This document shows, piece after piece, positions 7,469-17,594 of a stretch of DNA of 64,000 nt. This stretch comes from Bacteroidota bacterium (GTDB lineage Bacteria > Bacteroidota > Bacteroidia > Bacteroidales > P3), in NCBI GenBank assembly GCA_023415495.1, contig JAEZKK010000024.1:35574-99573 (forward strand), read 5' to 3'. Every line of letters starts with the position of its first letter. Within the stretch, counting starts at the first letter, position 1. The notes under the pieces were generated by a model that saw only the letters and a list, made by a program, of their open reading frames with translations, had not been told where the DNA came from and did not search any database. The position numbers were made by a program, and so were the translations under genes.

Positions 7469-9958
7469 TTATAATTTCTTTTCTGGATAGAGAGTATCCC
7501 ACCATTTGGAATTGTTTTTTAAGTGCTTGGCAAACCAGGCGTAGATTGTGTTATTCCACTTTAATCTCTTTTCAAAGTCTACTATACCGTGGTTTTCTCC
7601 TTTTACTGAGATAAATTCTACTTCTTTACCAAGGATTTTTAAGGCATTAAACATTTGTATGCTCTCTCCTATCGGAACATTCGTGTCTGAATCTCCATGC
7701 AATAAAAGTAATGGGGTGTTAATCTTATCTGCATTGAATAGAGGACTTCTATCTACATAAATATCTCTTCTATTCCATGGATAAGAATGTGCTGTTGCTC
7801 CCGAAGAATATGAATAACCCCAATAGCCTTCTCCCCAATAGGATGTAATATCGGAAATTCCTGCATGAGAAACGGCACAAGCAAATATATCTGTTTTAGT
7901 TTGCAATAGCTGTGTCATAAATCCTCCATAGCTTGCCCCCATACAACCAATTTTATCCTTATCTACAAAGCTATTTTTACTGATAAATTTCTTTACTCCA
8001 AAGATAATCTCATCGGCTGTTCTTTCTCCCCACGCATTTACATGTCTTGAAGCAAATTCTTGACCATAACCAATTGTTCCACTTGGGTTAAGAACATATA
8101 CTATATAGCCTTGAGAAGTATAAAGATAGGCAGAGTAACGCATCTCGAAACTTCTATCCGTTGGCGTTGTACCTGCGTAATAATATACTATCATTGGATA
8201 TTTCTTATTAGCATCAAAATCGCTTGGAAGGTAATATCTCCCCTCGATTGTAGTGCCTTTATAATTAAAATTCCAAACTCTCATCTCCCCAATTGCAAGC
8301 TCTTCCTTGCTCTTAGGTTGAAGAATCATATAATCCTTATTATCTGTTCTTATATAAGCCTTTGGAAAATCGTTATAGTTTTGCCCAAAATATGCAATTG
8401 AGTTGCCTTGGAAATCAATATCAAATCCAGAAACAATATCCAAAGGAAGGTCTAATTTTACTATTTCATTATTGTTTAAATCATATTTATATATTGATAT
8501 AGAGTCTTTATTCTCTGCACTAAAGAAAATAGAATTGGAATTACTTATCTTTAAATTGCTAACAGAAGGGTTGAAATCCTTAGTTATGCATTCAATTTTT
8601 CCATTATCTCTATTCATTATAAACAACATAGAATGATAGGCATTAGGAATAATACCTTTCTTAAGTGTATTCCCTATTCCTCCAAATGCTTCTCCACTAC
8701 CTCTAAGTATTAGTTTATTAGTATTAGGTATATAACTTGCACTTGATGCAAAACCATCTCTATTTATAATAGTATCAACACTAAAATCATCTAAATTCAT
8801 TTCAAATATAGAAGTTTCTCTAAATGGACGCTTAGTAATATTTGAATATGATACAGAGAAGATAATTGAATTAGTTTTAGGGTTATAATCATTTAGGTAA
8901 GTAGAAAGATAACCATAGGTAAGAGGCTGTATTTGATTTGTTTCAAAATTATATAAAGATAATAAACTCCTTGTCCTCCAACCATCTATTCTATCGTCTG
9001 GCAAAATATATTGTCTTAAATCCTCTTTTGAATTATCTATCTTGTTTGATTGAGAAATTATTGCAAAAGGAGTTTTATTATTCAGAATATTAATACTACC
9101 CTCTGGAAGGTTTTCATACATTATAGTTTTTTGACCATAAAGATTTTGCTTAATCAATCTCTTATTCTCTCCAGAATTATCAAAGAAATAAAGAATATCC
9201 TCATCATTTGAATTAAAAAAGACTCCCTTTTCAGCCCAAGCAATTGATGTGTTCCCCTCATCAGAGAAAAGAGTTTTATTATTATCAGAAACCATATAAC
9301 CATAGTATCGCTTACCTTTTTCATTTAGGTCGAAATACTTAATTAGGATATACTTCCCAGAAGGAGAAATACTTGTGGATAATATATTTCTTCCACCCAA
9401 CATATCATTAAGACTTAATCCAAATTTCCTATCCTTATTGATTATAATATTTTCTTTATTTTCAAATTCAAAACGAAAATCATGAGTTTTATTTTCATTA
9501 GAGACAAGGAAACTAAAAGAAAGAATATGTTTTCCTGGTTCAAGACTAATTTCATGGCTAATCTTGGAATCATTATTTAGAGAATCCACAATTTTAAGTC
9601 TTTCCTTAATCATTTTTCCATTTAAGGCAATCTTTACTTTATCATTAGAATAAAGATTAATGGTAGTTTTTGTAAAATCCTCTGTGTAAATATAGGTTAT
9701 ATAAGTAATTAGTTTAAAACTGTTTTCTTTTGGAGATTCAATGCTAACCAATTCTCCTTCATTTACGTATTTATACTTATCCTTTGTTCTTAACTCCTCG
9801 AGAGAAGGTATATTTAAAAAAGAATTTATATTAAACTTTTCTCCTTTATTATTTGTTGAATCAAGGATAAAAGGAGTTCTTACAAGATTTTGAGAATAAG
9901 ACTCAAAACCTATAAGCAATGCAAATAAGCATATCAAGAATTTGAAATTTTTCTTCAT
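7469..9958 (-). CDS. Secreted prolyl-oligopeptidase-family (S9) serine peptidase
   Basis: 829 residues with a signal peptide (MKKNFKFLICLFALLIGFESYS). The N-terminal about 570 residues form the beta-rich part (propeller-like, with a preceding beta-sandwich-like region), and the C-terminal alpha/beta-hydrolase domain carries the triad: Ser676 in GASYGGFM, Asp758 in HGDSDTNVP and His790 in GENHGI. Enzymes of this family cleave peptides after particular residues in the periplasm or at the surface and fit an amino-acid-fermenting life style. The start is supported by a promoter box 33 bp upstream. It appears monocistronic. Confidence 0.92.
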   Translation of the reverse strand: MKKNFKFLICLFALLIGFESYSQNLVRTPFILDSTNNKGEKFNINSFLNIPSLEELRTKDKYKYVNEGELVSIESPKENSFKLITYITYIYTEDFTKTTINLYSNDKVKIALNGKMIKERLKIVDSLNNDSKISHEISLEPGKHILSFSFLVSNENKTHDFRFEFENKENIIINKDRKFGLSLNDMLGGRNILSTSISPSGKYILIKYFDLNEKGKRYYGYMVSDNNKTLFSDEGNTSIAWAEKGVFFNSNDEDILYFFDNSGENKRLIKQNLYGQKTIMYENLPEGSINILNNKTPFAIISQSNKIDNSKEDLRQYILPDDRIDGWRTRSLLSLYNFETNQIQPLTYGYLSTYLNDYNPKTNSIIFSVSYSNITKRPFRETSIFEMNLDDFSVDTIINRDGFASSASYIPNTNKLILRGSGEAFGGIGNTLKKGIIPNAYHSMLFIMNRDNGKIECITKDFNPSVSNLKISNSNSIFFSAENKDSISIYKYDLNNNEIVKLDLPLDIVSGFDIDFQGNSIAYFGQNYNDFPKAYIRTDNKDYMILQPKSKEELAIGEMRVWNFNYKGTTIEGRYYLPSDFDANKKYPMIVYYYAGTTPTDRSFEMRYSAYLYTSQGYIVYVLNPSGTIGYGQEFASRHVNAWGERTADEIIFGVKKFISKNSFVDKDKIGCMGASYGGFMTQLLQTKTDIFACAVSHAGISDITSYWGEGYWGYSYSSGATAHSYPWNRRDIYVDRSPLFNADKINTPLLLLHGDSDTNVPIGESIQMFNALKILGKEVEFISVKGENHGIVDFEKRLKWNNTIYAWFAKHLKNNSKWWDTLYPEKKL

Positions 9959-9990
9959 GATAGTAAATAATTTAATTTTAAATGAATTGG

Positions 9991-9998
9991 CAAATATA
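9991..9998 (-). promoter_or_regulatory. -7 promoter box for the S9 peptidase
   Basis: Minus-strand TATATTTG followed by CC, 32 bp upstream of the ATG at 9958. Confidence 0.65.
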
Positions 9999-10013
9999 CA
10001 ATAAATTCAATTA

Positions 10014-10415
10014 CTAATTGGAATCAAAATCTGGGATTTCTTTTTCCAATCTATAATTCAATTCTTCTTCATTCCTACTTAAACAATAAGTCTCTTTGCC
10101 GTTTGTTACAATGAAATACTTGGCCTTAATACTATGGCTATAAATTGAAATTTGATCTATTACGTTTTGATTAATTGGGATATGTGGAGCTTTGCATTCT
10201 ATAAGCATAAATGGAGTAAAATCTCTTCTATATACAAGTATATCATATCGCTTTATTAGATTATTTACTCTAATTTGCCCCTCTACTGAAAAAAGAGAAA
10301 GAGGATAGCTCTTACTCTCTATCAAATATGATATCAAATTCTGTCTAACCTCTTCCTCTTCGGTATTTACAATATACTTCTTTCTAATTCTGCAAAATAC
10401 TCTGTCCTTATTCAT
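10014..10415 (-). CDS. Orphan HsdR N-terminal (PD-(D/E)XK) domain protein
   Basis: 133 residues from the ATG at 10413-10415. A longer frame exists, but its extension is the topA Lys-rich tail read in another frame, so it is not used. The protein matches the type I restriction HsdR N-terminal fold in miniature: a nuclease core with Asp58 (RYDILVY) and Glu73-x-Lys75 (LIECKAP). No helicase, HsdM or HsdS is present, so it is not a restriction system. It starts 13 bp after topA ends and is probably cotranscribed with it. A stand-alone protein of this type beside topA hints at a DNA-metabolism role, which is inference. Confidence 0.85.
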   Translation of the reverse strand: MNKDRVFCRIRKKYIVNTEEEEVRQNLISYLIESKSYPLSLFSVEGQIRVNNLIKRYDILVYRRDFTPFMLIECKAPHIPINQNVIDQISIYSHSIKAKYFIVTNGKETYCLSRNEEELNYRLEKEIPDFDSN

Positions 10416-10428
10416 AATAAGAAAACTA

Positions 10429-12810
10429 TTATTCTGTTTTTTTGCTCTTAGTTGTCTTCTTTGAAGTTGTAGTTTTCTTTGCTGCTGAAGTTTTCTTTGT
10501 AGTAGTTGTTTTCTTAGCGGTAGTTTTCTTCTTTGGAGAAGCATCTATAATCCTTTGACATTCTTCCTGCGAAAGCTCTTCTATATTAGTTTGCTTAGGT
10601 ATTTTAATATTATTTCCATTATACTTAATATAAGGACCATACATTCCCTCAAGCACCTCAATTTCTCCAAAGCTTTTTAAAACTTTCTTCTCTTTGCTTG
10701 GAGCATTATCAATTAAATCAATACATTTTTCTAATTCAATTGTGTAAGCATCCTCAGTTTTCGGAATAGATATATTCTTAGAGCCATGTTTAATATAAGG
10801 ACCAAATCGTCCTACGTTAACAGTTATAACTTCTCCCTTATACTCTCCAAGATTCCTTGGCATATTAAATAAGACTAAAGCCTGCTCAAGGGTTATATCA
10901 TCAATTCTTTGGTCTTTTCTCATACTTGCAAATTTTGGTTTAGTCTCTTTATCTTTTGAAACCTCCCCTATTTGAACCATAGGTCCAAAACGTCCAATCC
11001 TTGCATATACATTTTCGTTTGTTTTAGGGTCTTTCCCAAGCAATCTTTCTCCAGAAGCTTTTTCTGAATTTTCACTCGACTCGGTAACAGTTTTATGAAA
11101 AGGAGTATAGAATTTATCCAGCATCTTTCTCCAATCCATTGCTCCACGAGCTATATCATCAAATTTCTTTTCTATCTCGGCAGTAAAATTATAATCAATA
11201 ATATCTTTAAAATTCTGAACCAAAAAACCATTTACAATTATTCCAATATCAGTTGGAATAAGTTTTGATTTCTCTGCACCAAAATTCTCACTTGCTTTTA
11301 CTTCTTTAATTTCATTCTTACTTAAGGTCAATATTTCTACATCTCTCTTTTTTGCAATCCTATTTTCAGAAACTACATATTCTCTTTTCTGAATAGTAGA
11401 AATAGTTGGAGCATAAGTAGATGGTCTTCCAATACCCAAATCTTCAAGTTTCTTCACAAGCATAGCCTCATTATATCTTGGAGGAGGATTAGTAAATGCT
11501 TGAGTTGCCTTAGTTAAGAGCATCTCTAAATTATCGTTATTCTTTAAGTTTGGTAAAAGAGTAATATTATCATCTGTATTTTCTTCATCGTCTTTAGAAA
11601 CAGAATAAACTTTCAAAAAACCATCAAAAATAATTATTTCTCCTTGAGCATTGTATTTTTCCTTTCTTGAGGAAATATCAATACCTATATTTGTCCTCTC
11701 AAATTTTGCATCCGCCATTTGAGAAGCAATTGTTCTTTTCCAAATCAAATCATAAAGCTTTTGGCACGAAGAATCCAAATCAATATTTTTATTATTAAAA
11801 TATGTTGGTCTTATTGCCTCATGAGCTTCTTGAGCTCCTTTAGTTTTTGTTGCAAAATTTCTAGCCTTATGATATTCCTTACCAAATGCTGTTTCTATTT
11901 CATCTTTAGCCATACTAATTGCTAAAGAAGAAAGATTAACTGAATCAGTTCTCATATAAGTAATATGTCCTGCTTCATAAAGTTTTTGAGCTAAAAGCAT
12001 TGTTCTTGAAACAGCATATCCTAATTTTCTTGACGCTTCTTGTTGTAGTGTAGATGTAGTAAAAGGGGGTTGTGGAGATTGTTTTGCTGGTTTTTTCTCA
12101 ATAGAACTAACTATAAATTCAGCTCCAATAGAATCTTTCAGAAATTCTAAAACTTCCTCTTTGGTTTCAAATTTCTTATTTAAATTAGCATTAAGGAGTT
12201 TACTATCCCTTTCTCCTTTAAAAGATGCAATAACCTTATAATATGTAGTTGATTTAAAACTTTTAATCTCTTCTTCTCTTTCAACAATCAATCTTACTGC
12301 AACAGACTGAACTCTACCTGCGGAAAGAGCAGGTTTAACTTTTTTCCATAGAACAGGAGAAATCTCATAACCTACAATTCTATCTAAAATTCTTCTGGCT
12401 TGTTGGGCGTTAACTAAGTTAATATCAATTTGTCTTGGATTCTCTACGGCTCTAAGTATTGCTGATTTGGTAATCTCATTAAATACTATTCTCTTTACTT
12501 TTTCATCTGGAAGTCTCAAAGCTTCTTTTAAATGCCATGCAATTGCCTCCCCCTCGCGGTCTTCATCGGATGCTAACCATATTGTTTCTGCTTTGTCTGC
12601 TTCCTTTAATAATTCAGAAACAACCTTTGTCTTATCTTGTGAAATAGAATAAATTGGTTCAAAATCATTATCTATTTCTATACTTATTTTATTTTTTTCA
12701 AGGTCTCTAATATGTCCAAAACTGGATTTTACTATAAAGTCTTTTCCTAAAAATTTTTCTATCGTTTTTGCCTTTGCTGGAGATTCAACTATAACGAGAT
12801 TCTTTGCCAT
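10429..12810 (-). CDS. topA: DNA topoisomerase I (type IA)
   Basis: 793 residues. Removes negative supercoils by transient cleavage of one DNA strand. The Toprim domain opens the protein (LVIVESPAKAKTIEKFLG; acidic DEDREGE at residues 82-88), and the active-site tyrosine is Tyr285 in GHITYMRTDS. After the core come repeated Topo_C modules without cysteines (RFGPMVQIG, RFGPYIKHG, YGPYIKYNG), so the C-terminal zinc fingers of E. coli TopA are absent. The protein ends in a Lys/Thr tail of about 35 residues, presumably for nonspecific DNA contact. Promoter box 21 bp upstream of the ATG. Confidence 0.97.
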   Translation of the reverse strand: MAKNLVIVESPAKAKTIEKFLGKDFIVKSSFGHIRDLEKNKISIEIDNDFEPIYSISQDKTKVVSELLKEADKAETIWLASDEDREGEAIAWHLKEALRLPDEKVKRIVFNEITKSAILRAVENPRQIDINLVNAQQARRILDRIVGYEISPVLWKKVKPALSAGRVQSVAVRLIVEREEEIKSFKSTTYYKVIASFKGERDSKLLNANLNKKFETKEEVLEFLKDSIGAEFIVSSIEKKPAKQSPQPPFTTSTLQQEASRKLGYAVSRTMLLAQKLYEAGHITYMRTDSVNLSSLAISMAKDEIETAFGKEYHKARNFATKTKGAQEAHEAIRPTYFNNKNIDLDSSCQKLYDLIWKRTIASQMADAKFERTNIGIDISSRKEKYNAQGEIIIFDGFLKVYSVSKDDEENTDDNITLLPNLKNNDNLEMLLTKATQAFTNPPPRYNEAMLVKKLEDLGIGRPSTYAPTISTIQKREYVVSENRIAKKRDVEILTLSKNEIKEVKASENFGAEKSKLIPTDIGIIVNGFLVQNFKDIIDYNFTAEIEKKFDDIARGAMDWRKMLDKFYTPFHKTVTESSENSEKASGERLLGKDPKTNENVYARIGRFGPMVQIGEVSKDKETKPKFASMRKDQRIDDITLEQALVLFNMPRNLGEYKGEVITVNVGRFGPYIKHGSKNISIPKTEDAYTIELEKCIDLIDNAPSKEKKVLKSFGEIEVLEGMYGPYIKYNGNNIKIPKQTNIEELSQEECQRIIDASPKKKTTAKKTTTTKKTSAAKKTTTSKKTTKSKKTE

Positions 12811-12831
12811 ATATACATACTATTTTGGCTG

Positions 12832-12839
12832 CAAAAGTA
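12832..12839 (-). promoter_or_regulatory. -7 promoter box for topA
   Basis: Minus-strand TACTTTTG followed by CAG, 21 bp upstream of the topA ATG. Confidence 0.65.
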
Positions 12840-12882
12840 CAATAAAAAATACTTTTAATAGAAAAATACCAGATTTTTAAGA

Positions 12883-13527
12883 TTAAAACATTAGAGTAGC
12901 TGAAACAAACCAACCTTTATATTTCCCAATATCTTTATTTAAACCAGAGCTTTGAACAAGGATTTCATTAAAATCAAAAGGGTGAGAAACATTATGCATA
13001 TAACCCAAACCCAATTGTAATGTCTTGAAAAACTTAAATCCTACTGAATAGTTCATGCCCCAATTAAAAGGTTTAGATTCAAAAACTATATTATTGAATC
13101 CTGAATCAATATCTTTAAATTCAATATCACTACCTATTATTTTCAAATCAAAATAAGGTCCTACGCTAATAAATGCAGATAATATTTTATCCATTCCTGG
13201 CAAACAAAGTCGATACTTTAAGTTAATTGGAAGAGATAAATATCCTTGTTTATAACTCTTTTCAACTTCCTGTATCGAAACTGATGACATAGTTAAAAGG
13301 GCTGAGCCCTCTATTCCTAATCCAAGCACAGGTATCATTGCCTCTGCATTGATACCTGCGTAAAAATATTGTTTTGTTTGAAAAGAAAAATCATCGAAAC
13401 TTGGATTTTTAAAATCAAATTTCTCAATATTTACAGGCACCATTACTCTTACACCCCAATCAAATTGAGATTTTGCTACTAATGAAAAGAAGAAGAGTAA
13501 AACAAAAATAGCTAATTTTTTTTTCAT
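12883..13527 (-). CDS. Porin-family outer-membrane beta-barrel protein (PorT-like group)
   Basis: 214 residues, signal peptide MKKKLAIFVLLFFFSLVAKS, then QFDWGVRVMVPVN. Alternating strands (YFYAGINAEAMIP, LPINLKYRLCLPG, YSVGFKFFKTLQLGLGYMHN) and a C-terminal strand ending in Phe (WFVSATLMF) are typical of small Bacteroidota outer-membrane barrels. The cargo or role is not evident. It is divergent from the large secreted-protein gene at 13632; I could not find a clear -7 box on its own side of the 104-bp gap. Confidence 0.8.
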   Translation of the reverse strand: MKKKLAIFVLLFFFSLVAKSQFDWGVRVMVPVNIEKFDFKNPSFDDFSFQTKQYFYAGINAEAMIPVLGLGIEGSALLTMSSVSIQEVEKSYKQGYLSLPINLKYRLCLPGMDKILSAFISVGPYFDLKIIGSDIEFKDIDSGFNNIVFESKPFNWGMNYSVGFKFFKTLQLGLGYMHNVSHPFDFNEILVQSSGLNKDIGKYKGWFVSATLMF

Positions 13528-13595
13528 ATCACTTACTCTTTTAATTATATATATTGTTTAGTATTTGTAATAACAAGTATTTCAAATGTTTTTTG

Positions 13596-13603
13596 TAATT
13601 TTG
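13596..13603 (+). promoter_or_regulatory. -7 promoter box for the secreted protein at 13632
   Basis: TAATTTTG, 28 bp before the ATG. Confidence 0.55.
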
Positions 13604-13631
13604 TTGTTACAAATACAAACCCTAATATATT

Positions 13632-16600
13632 ATGTTTAGATTAATTCTAATTATTTGTTTATTGGTTTTATTTCCTGCAAAGTTAATACATTGCAATGAA
13701 AATGAAAAAAAAATCCTCAAATATATTGAGAACAACGGTCAATGGGAAGAGAATATTTTATATAAATCATCTTTCAAGAATGGTTTTGCGTATGTTGAAA
13801 AAGATGGTATTGTATTTGTAATAAATGAAGAAAAAGCTACATGCAATCATGAACATAAGTCTCAAGAGCATAGCAATGAGTTAATAAAAAAACATGCGTT
13901 TAAACTAGAATTAATTAATGCAAATAAAGGGATTAGAATTAAAGGTGAAGGAAAATCAATTAACTATTATAATTTCTTTATTGGAAATGATTTATCTAAG
14001 CACAGAAGCAATGTACATGATTATAAAAAAATTGAATATAAAGAGGTTTATAATAATATTGATTGGATTGTATATTCAGAAAACTCTAACTTTAAACATG
14101 ATTTTATTATTAAAAAAGGAGGAAAGATTGAAGATATTTCTATTAGATATAAAGGAATTGAAAAAATAAGAATTGAAAAAGGAAACCTAATTCTTTTTAC
14201 AAATATTGGAAGAATTACAGAATTAAAACCAATTGCCTTTCAAATTATTAATGGTATAAGAAAAGAAATACCTGTTGAATTTATTATTAATAAAGATAAG
14301 ACCATTAGTTATAAAGCTGGTAATTATGATAAGAGCTATGATTTAATTATCGATCCTCAATTAATTTTTTCTACTTATTCAGGCTCCTATTCAGATAATT
14401 GGGGGTTTTGTGCTACCTATGACAAAAAAGGCAATTCTTATTTAGGAGGAATAACTAATGGAGGAAGTTATCCAACAACTCTTGGAGCTTTTGACGAAAC
14501 ATTTAATAGCGGAACATGGGATATTTCTATTACAAAATTTAATCCAAATGGTAATCTATTAATTTTCTCTACATATTTAGGCAGTTCTTCAGCTGAGATG
14601 CCTCATTCAATGATAGTAAACGAATTTGGAGAATTAATTGTTTTCGGAACAACTGGAGGCGGAAATTTCCCTACAACAAATAATGCTTATCAAAATGTCT
14701 TCAAAGGAGGGACCTATATTAAATATGCTAATTCTCTTGAGTTTGGCAGCGGTGTAGATATGTTTGTAGCCAAATTTAATTCAAGCGGAACAATACTTAT
14801 GGGTTCAACTTTTATCGGAGGAAGTGATAATGATGGTATAAACTTTCTTCAAAGATTTAATTCTATACCAAGCCTTGTCTCTAATGGGAATGACTCCTTA
14901 TACTCTAATTATGGAGACGGAGCAAGGGGAGAAATAATTACAGATGATCAGAATAATGTTTATATTGGTTCATGTACTTATTCAAATGATTTCCCAATTA
15001 CCAATAATGCTTTCCAACAAAATTTTGCCGGTATTCAGGATGGAGTGGTTTTTAAATTAGACTATTCTCTTTCCAATCTTTTATTTTCTTCATATATAGG
15101 AGGTAGCCAAGAAGACGCAGTTTATTCAATAGATACTGATAATGAGTACAAACTATATATAACTGGAGGGACTGTTTCTCATGATTTTCCAACAACTCCA
15201 GGAGCTTATAATACAAGTTTTAATGGAGGAAGTACAGATGGATTTTTGTCATTAGTTTCTTATAATGGCTCCAACCTTATAGCCAGTACATATTTTGGTT
15301 CACCAAATTATGACCAATCATATTTTGTAAGAACTGATAATTTTAATCATCCACATATTTTTGGTCAAACTAAAGCAGTTGGCAGTACACTTATAAATAA
15401 TGCTACATACGCTATTCCTAATAGTGGTCAATTTGTTACTAAGTTTATTCCCAACCTTTCTAATATAGTTTGGAGTACAGTATTTGGTAATGGAAATGGG
15501 AAGAAAAATATTTCTCCTTCCGCCTTTGCTGTAGATATTTGTGGAAGGATATATTGTTCAGGTTGGGGAAGTTTCGGTGAATTATCTACTTTAAATTTTG
15601 AAACAACTCCAGATGCTTACCAAGCAAATACCGATGGACATGATTTTTATTTTATGTGTATAGACTCAAGTGCCTCTAACTTAGAATATGCTACCTTCTT
15701 TGGAGAACTCAATAATAATGATCATGTTGATGGTGGTACAAGTAGATTTGATAAATTTTCTACTATTTATCAAACTGTTTGTGCTGGATGTGGAGGGAGT
15801 GATGATTTCCCAACTACAACAGGAGCATATTCTCAGGTTAATAATTCTAATAATTGTAATGCTGCGATGATTAAATTCAATATACATAATGATTATGCTG
15901 TAGCTGATTTTGACTATCCACAAATTGGTTGTGCCCCAACAGCTGTAACATTTGTAAACAATGGTCGTGGAACTAGTTTTCATTGGGATTTTGGCGATGG
16001 ACAAACCTCTACACTTGTTAATCCTACTCATAATTATAATAATAGTGGCATTTACACAGTAAGATTAATTGCTTATTGGCCTGGAGGCTGTGTAGAATCA
16101 GATACTGCCAGCGTTACATTAATTGTAATTGGGGATACAACGCGTTACCTTGATGATATTCATGTTTGTGAAAATAATACTGTTCAAATTGGGATTGAGC
16201 CATTGCCTTCTGATAATGTAAGTTTCACTTGGCATCCTTCTAATCTTGTGTCAGACCCAAATATTACAAATCCTTTTGTAAATCTTTATTCTGACACTCA
16301 ATTCAAATTAATAATTACTAATGGTGTTTGTACAGATACTTTGATTCAAAATGTATTAATAGATTATTTAGATATTAATATTCCTGACACAATTAAAACT
16401 TGTAACTCTCCAATTACCCTCAATGCTAACTACCCTAATGCTGATTCAATTAAAATATCTAAAACGAGAGATTATAGCATTTTATTAAACCAAGATATTT
16501 ATACAGACTCAGCTAAAATCAATCTAACTCAAAAGCAATATATATATGTATTAATTTACGATGGAGAATGTTTTGGCGAAGACAGTACTTTTATTGATTA

Positions 16601-17582
16601 TACTGGGACTAATGTTGAATTAACCATAAACCATATTCGATGTGCTGGAGAAACAAATGGAAAAGCTTTTGCAGATGTTTTAAATGGATTACAACCTTAT
16701 CAATATTTATGGAGTAATGGTATAAATGGAGTTGATAATATTTCAAATCTCTCAGCGGGAGAATATAGTTTAGATGTTATTGATGCAAATGGATGTAGTA
16801 ATTATTTAGAGTTTGAAATAATCAATCCTGACACACTTAAAACCAAAATAAGTAAAATCAATAATAATTGCTTTGATGTATGCTCAGGGATGATTACCCT
16901 CAATCCATTCGGAGGTTTTTCTCCTTATTCATATATCTGGAATAATGGAGATAATATATCAGAAATTGACAGTCTTTGTAATGGTAAATACTCAGTAAAG
17001 ATTATTGATAATAATGGATGTGAATTAGATACTTCAATTCAAATTATTAATTTAAACCTTTTCTACGAATTTTGGGCTAAAGCTTCAGAAACTAAGGTAT
17101 ATCCTGGCAAAGAGATTACTTTAATGGCTAAACCATTAGAAGATGTATATTACCAATGGCAGCCGACAAATGTTGAATCACCAAATAATTATACAACACG
17201 AGCATGGCCTCAATCTACTATAATATATTGGGTTTTTGCTCATGATGACCAAGGTTGTAAAGGTCAAGCAAATGTTAAGATAGATGTGGAAGAAATAATA
17301 TGTGGTAAGCCAAATATCTTTGTTGCCAATATTTTCACTCCAAATGGAGACAGTAAGAATGATATTCTAAGAGTTGAAGGTGATTTTATTGAAAATATTT
17401 ATTTCGCAATCTTCGACCGTTGGGGAGAAAAGGTTTTTGAAACTAAGGATAAGAACAAAGGATGGGATGGGAAACACAGAGGGAAAGAATGTATTCAAGG
17501 AGTATATTACTATAGATTAGAAGTTGAATGTGAAAAGGGTAAGACTTATTTTGGGAGTGGAGATGTAACTCTTGTTAGATAA
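13632..17582 (+). CDS. Large secreted SBBP/PKD/SprB-repeat protein with T9SS type B (CHU_C) C-terminus
   Basis: 1316 residues. After a signal peptide comes an N-terminal domain starting IENNGQWEENILYKSSF, the module that usually precedes SBBP beta-propeller repeats. Next are several repeats of the type SYLGGITNGGSYPTTLGAF and FPTTPGAYNTSFNGG (about residues 245-740). A PKD domain follows (FHWDFGDGQTSTLVNPTHNY, near residue 785), then two SprB-type repeats (IRCAGETNGKAFADVLNGLQ and a second starting INNNCFDVCSGMITLNPFGG). The type B sorting domain ends it (IFTPNGDSKNDILRVEGDF to GDVTLVR). Such proteins are exported by type IX secretion and act in adhesion or gliding on the surface; which of these applies here is unknown. 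The RNase H gene follows after 12 bp. Confidence 0.9.
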   Translation: MFRLILIICLLVLFPAKLIHCNENEKKILKYIENNGQWEENILYKSSFKNGFAYVEKDGIVFVINEEKATCNHEHKSQEHSNELIKKHAFKLELINANKGIRIKGEGKSINYYNFFIGNDLSKHRSNVHDYKKIEYKEVYNNIDWIVYSENSNFKHDFIIKKGGKIEDISIRYKGIEKIRIEKGNLILFTNIGRITELKPIAFQIINGIRKEIPVEFIINKDKTISYKAGNYDKSYDLIIDPQLIFSTYSGSYSDNWGFCATYDKKGNSYLGGITNGGSYPTTLGAFDETFNSGTWDISITKFNPNGNLLIFSTYLGSSSAEMPHSMIVNEFGELIVFGTTGGGNFPTTNNAYQNVFKGGTYIKYANSLEFGSGVDMFVAKFNSSGTILMGSTFIGGSDNDGINFLQRFNSIPSLVSNGNDSLYSNYGDGARGEIITDDQNNVYIGSCTYSNDFPITNNAFQQNFAGIQDGVVFKLDYSLSNLLFSSYIGGSQEDAVYSIDTDNEYKLYITGGTVSHDFPTTPGAYNTSFNGGSTDGFLSLVSYNGSNLIASTYFGSPNYDQSYFVRTDNFNHPHIFGQTKAVGSTLINNATYAIPNSGQFVTKFIPNLSNIVWSTVFGNGNGKKNISPSAFAVDICGRIYCSGWGSFGELSTLNFETTPDAYQANTDGHDFYFMCIDSSASNLEYATFFGELNNNDHVDGGTSRFDKFSTIYQTVCAGCGGSDDFPTTTGAYSQVNNSNNCNAAMIKFNIHNDYAVADFDYPQIGCAPTAVTFVNNGRGTSFHWDFGDGQTSTLVNPTHNYNNSGIYTVRLIAYWPGGCVESDTASVTLIVIGDTTRYLDDIHVCENNTVQIGIEPLPSDNVSFTWHPSNLVSDPNITNPFVNLYSDTQFKLIITNGVCTDTLIQNVLIDYLDINIPDTIKTCNSPITLNANYPNADSIKISKTRDYSILLNQDIYTDSAKINLTQKQYIYVLIYDGECFGEDSTFIDYTGTNVELTINHIRCAGETNGKAFADVLNGLQPYQYLWSNGINGVDNISNLSAGEYSLDVIDANGCSNYLEFEIINPDTLKTKISKINNNCFDVCSGMITLNPFGGFSPYSYIWNNGDNISEIDSLCNGKYSVKIIDNNGCELDTSIQIINLNLFYEFWAKASETKVYPGKEITLMAKPLEDVYYQWQPTNVESPNNYTTRAWPQSTIIYWVFAHDDQGCKGQANVKIDVEEIICGKPNIFVANIFTPNGDSKNDILRVEGDFIENIYFAIFDRWGEKVFETKDKNKGWDGKHRGKECIQGVYYYRLEVECEKGKTYFGSGDVTLVR

Positions 17583-17594
17583 ATTAAATTATAT

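Noticed and set aside
10416..10544. Arg/Gln/Leu-rich N-terminal extension of the HsdR-N protein
   Set aside because: It is the Lys-rich topA tail read in another frame.
10014..12810. Type I restriction system
   Set aside because: Only the HsdR N-terminal domain is present; no HsdM, HsdS or helicase.
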